A stretch of 64,000 bases of DNA from Aphelenchoides besseyi. Lineage: Eukaryota > Nematoda > Chromadorea > Rhabditida > Aphelenchoididae. Below, one piece after another: positions 63,375 through 64,000 of the stretch. A program made the position numbers and the translations under genes. The stretch spans positions 248,001 through 312,000 of the forward strand of contig JAMPIQ010000003.1 of NCBI GenBank assembly GCA_024699855.1, given 5' to 3'. A model generated the notes under the pieces. That model was not told the origin of the DNA and did no database searches. It saw only the letters and a program-made list of their open reading frames with translations. The number at the start of each line of letters is the position of its first letter. Within the stretch, counting starts at the first letter, position 1.

Positions 63375-64000
63375 ATGAATACACGCGATCAGTCAAAGGA
63401 ATCTTCGATTAAGAGAAAACGTAAACGTCGTCCACTATCGGCACCGGGACATCGGCAGCCCGATCCGAATTGTTCGACTTTAGAATACTCACTTCAGGCG
63501 TTTGCCGCATTCTTTCTCTTCTTTCTATGGTCATTTTCGGCAGTCTTGTCTTTTTGGATTCCAATATGGTTGATCTTCTTTTCATCTCATTGGTATCTCA
63601 TGGTCATGTATGGTCTGTGGTTTCTTTACGATTTCTGGACACCTGCTCAAGGTTCACGACATTTGGTATGTGCGACGAAATTGACCTTTAAACATTTCGA
63701 GGAGTTTTAGCGTTGGGTTCGCGAATGCAGAGTATGGAAATGGTTGGCCGACTATTATCCTATTGGTTTGATTAAAACAGTTGATTTGCCTCCTGATCGA
63801 AATTACATTCTATGGTTTTGTTTCTATTTTGTACTTTATCTTTGTTTTTTTCAGTAATCATCCACACGGTTTTTGGTGTACAGGAATTTTTGTTCATTTG
63901 CTTAGCGATGGTACTGGTTTCGCCAAACAATTTCCGGGACTTGTTCCGAGTCTTCTAACTTTGAACGGTCAGTTTTGGTTTCCGTTTCGACGTGAAATCG
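63375..64000 (+). CDS. DGAT2/MOGAT-family acyltransferase, 5' part
   Basis: Exons 63375-63665, 63711-63814 and 63855 to the window edge join in frame through GT-AG introns of 45 and 40 bp. The N-terminus is basic (KRKRKRRPLSAPGHRQ), then comes a hydrophobic hairpin of two membrane segments (FFLFFLWSFSAVLSFWI and WLIFFSSHWYLMVMYGLWF), followed by RVWKWLADYYPIGLIKTVDLPPDRNYIL and the catalytic NHPHG motif at the start of exon 3, then GTGFAKQFPGL and GQFWFPFRREI. These are the hallmark of ER-membrane acyl-CoA:mono/diacylglycerol acyltransferases that make triacylglycerol. About half of the roughly 330-residue protein is visible; the C-terminus is off the window. Confidence 0.9.

Noticed and set aside
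1..64000. Bacterial or phage origin, operons with ribosome binding sites, CRISPR
   Set aside because: Spliceosomal introns in many genes, Helitrons, LTR and LINE elements and a eukaryotic tRNA make the window clearly eukaryotic; no repeat-spacer array was seen.
1..64000. Spliced-leader RNA or 5S/rRNA genes
   Set aside because: No spliced-leader-like 22-mer with a donor site and no rRNA-like stretch was found by eye.

Overview
This is a eukaryotic, intron-bearing nuclear segment, most likely from a nematode. Conserved host genes have introns of about 39-50 bp, and one gene looks like the nematode-restricted SXP/RAL-2 secreted family. The species cannot be fixed from sequence alone; a repeat-rich non-Caenorhabditis nematode would fit. 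Everything here is read by eye from the bases, with no database search behind it.

The window has two faces. Roughly 1-53200 is a graveyard of mobile DNA with a few small host-like genes between. From the left: the 3' end of a Helitron (1-427), abutting an inverted-repeat block (428-4386) that holds a Polinton/adintovirus-like capsid module (minor-capsid-like C-terminus, adenain-like protease, small basic protein, double-jelly-roll major capsid protein, small membrane protein) plus an oppositely oriented spliced J-domain gene; a Ulp1-like peptidase remnant (4381-5420); a 1.1-kb transposon whose 289-bp inverted repeats each contain a tRNA-like sequence (5681-6795); Harbinger and gypsy remnants; a short-LTR gypsy nested in a mariner-like element (19378-22505); a complete DD41D-type mariner (25122-26499); an RTE-like LINE (27.7-29.8 kb); a second member of the tRNA-carrying DDE family (about 30.05 kb onward) that is cut by a Helitron deletion derivative (31570-33220); a full-length 7.46-kb Helitron in opposite orientation (34622-42083); a degenerate Tc1 copy; a nearly complete PIF/Harbinger (about 47.8-51.0 kb); and a Tc1-like element with doubled inner/outer repeats (51638-53180) inserted in BEL/Pao sequence.

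From 54 kb to the end the density of ordinary genes rises: tRNA-Thr(AGU), an RPUSD2-type pseudouridine synthase, a Jun-like bZIP factor, a HELQ DNA helicase, a secreted mucin-like DUF5648 protein and the 5' part of a DGAT2-family acyltransferase running off the right edge. Complete or near-complete exon structures could be worked out for these, and the reading frames close across the predicted splices (one HELQ boundary remains unsettled).

Host candidates inside the repeat-rich part are the SXP/RAL-2-like gene (14.6-15.2 kb), a 95-residue secreted protein (42.2-42.5 kb) and several unrecognised or decayed open regions. The most unusual observation is the DNA transposon family that carries Ser/Leu tRNA-like sequence just inside its ends, seen in two divergent copies.
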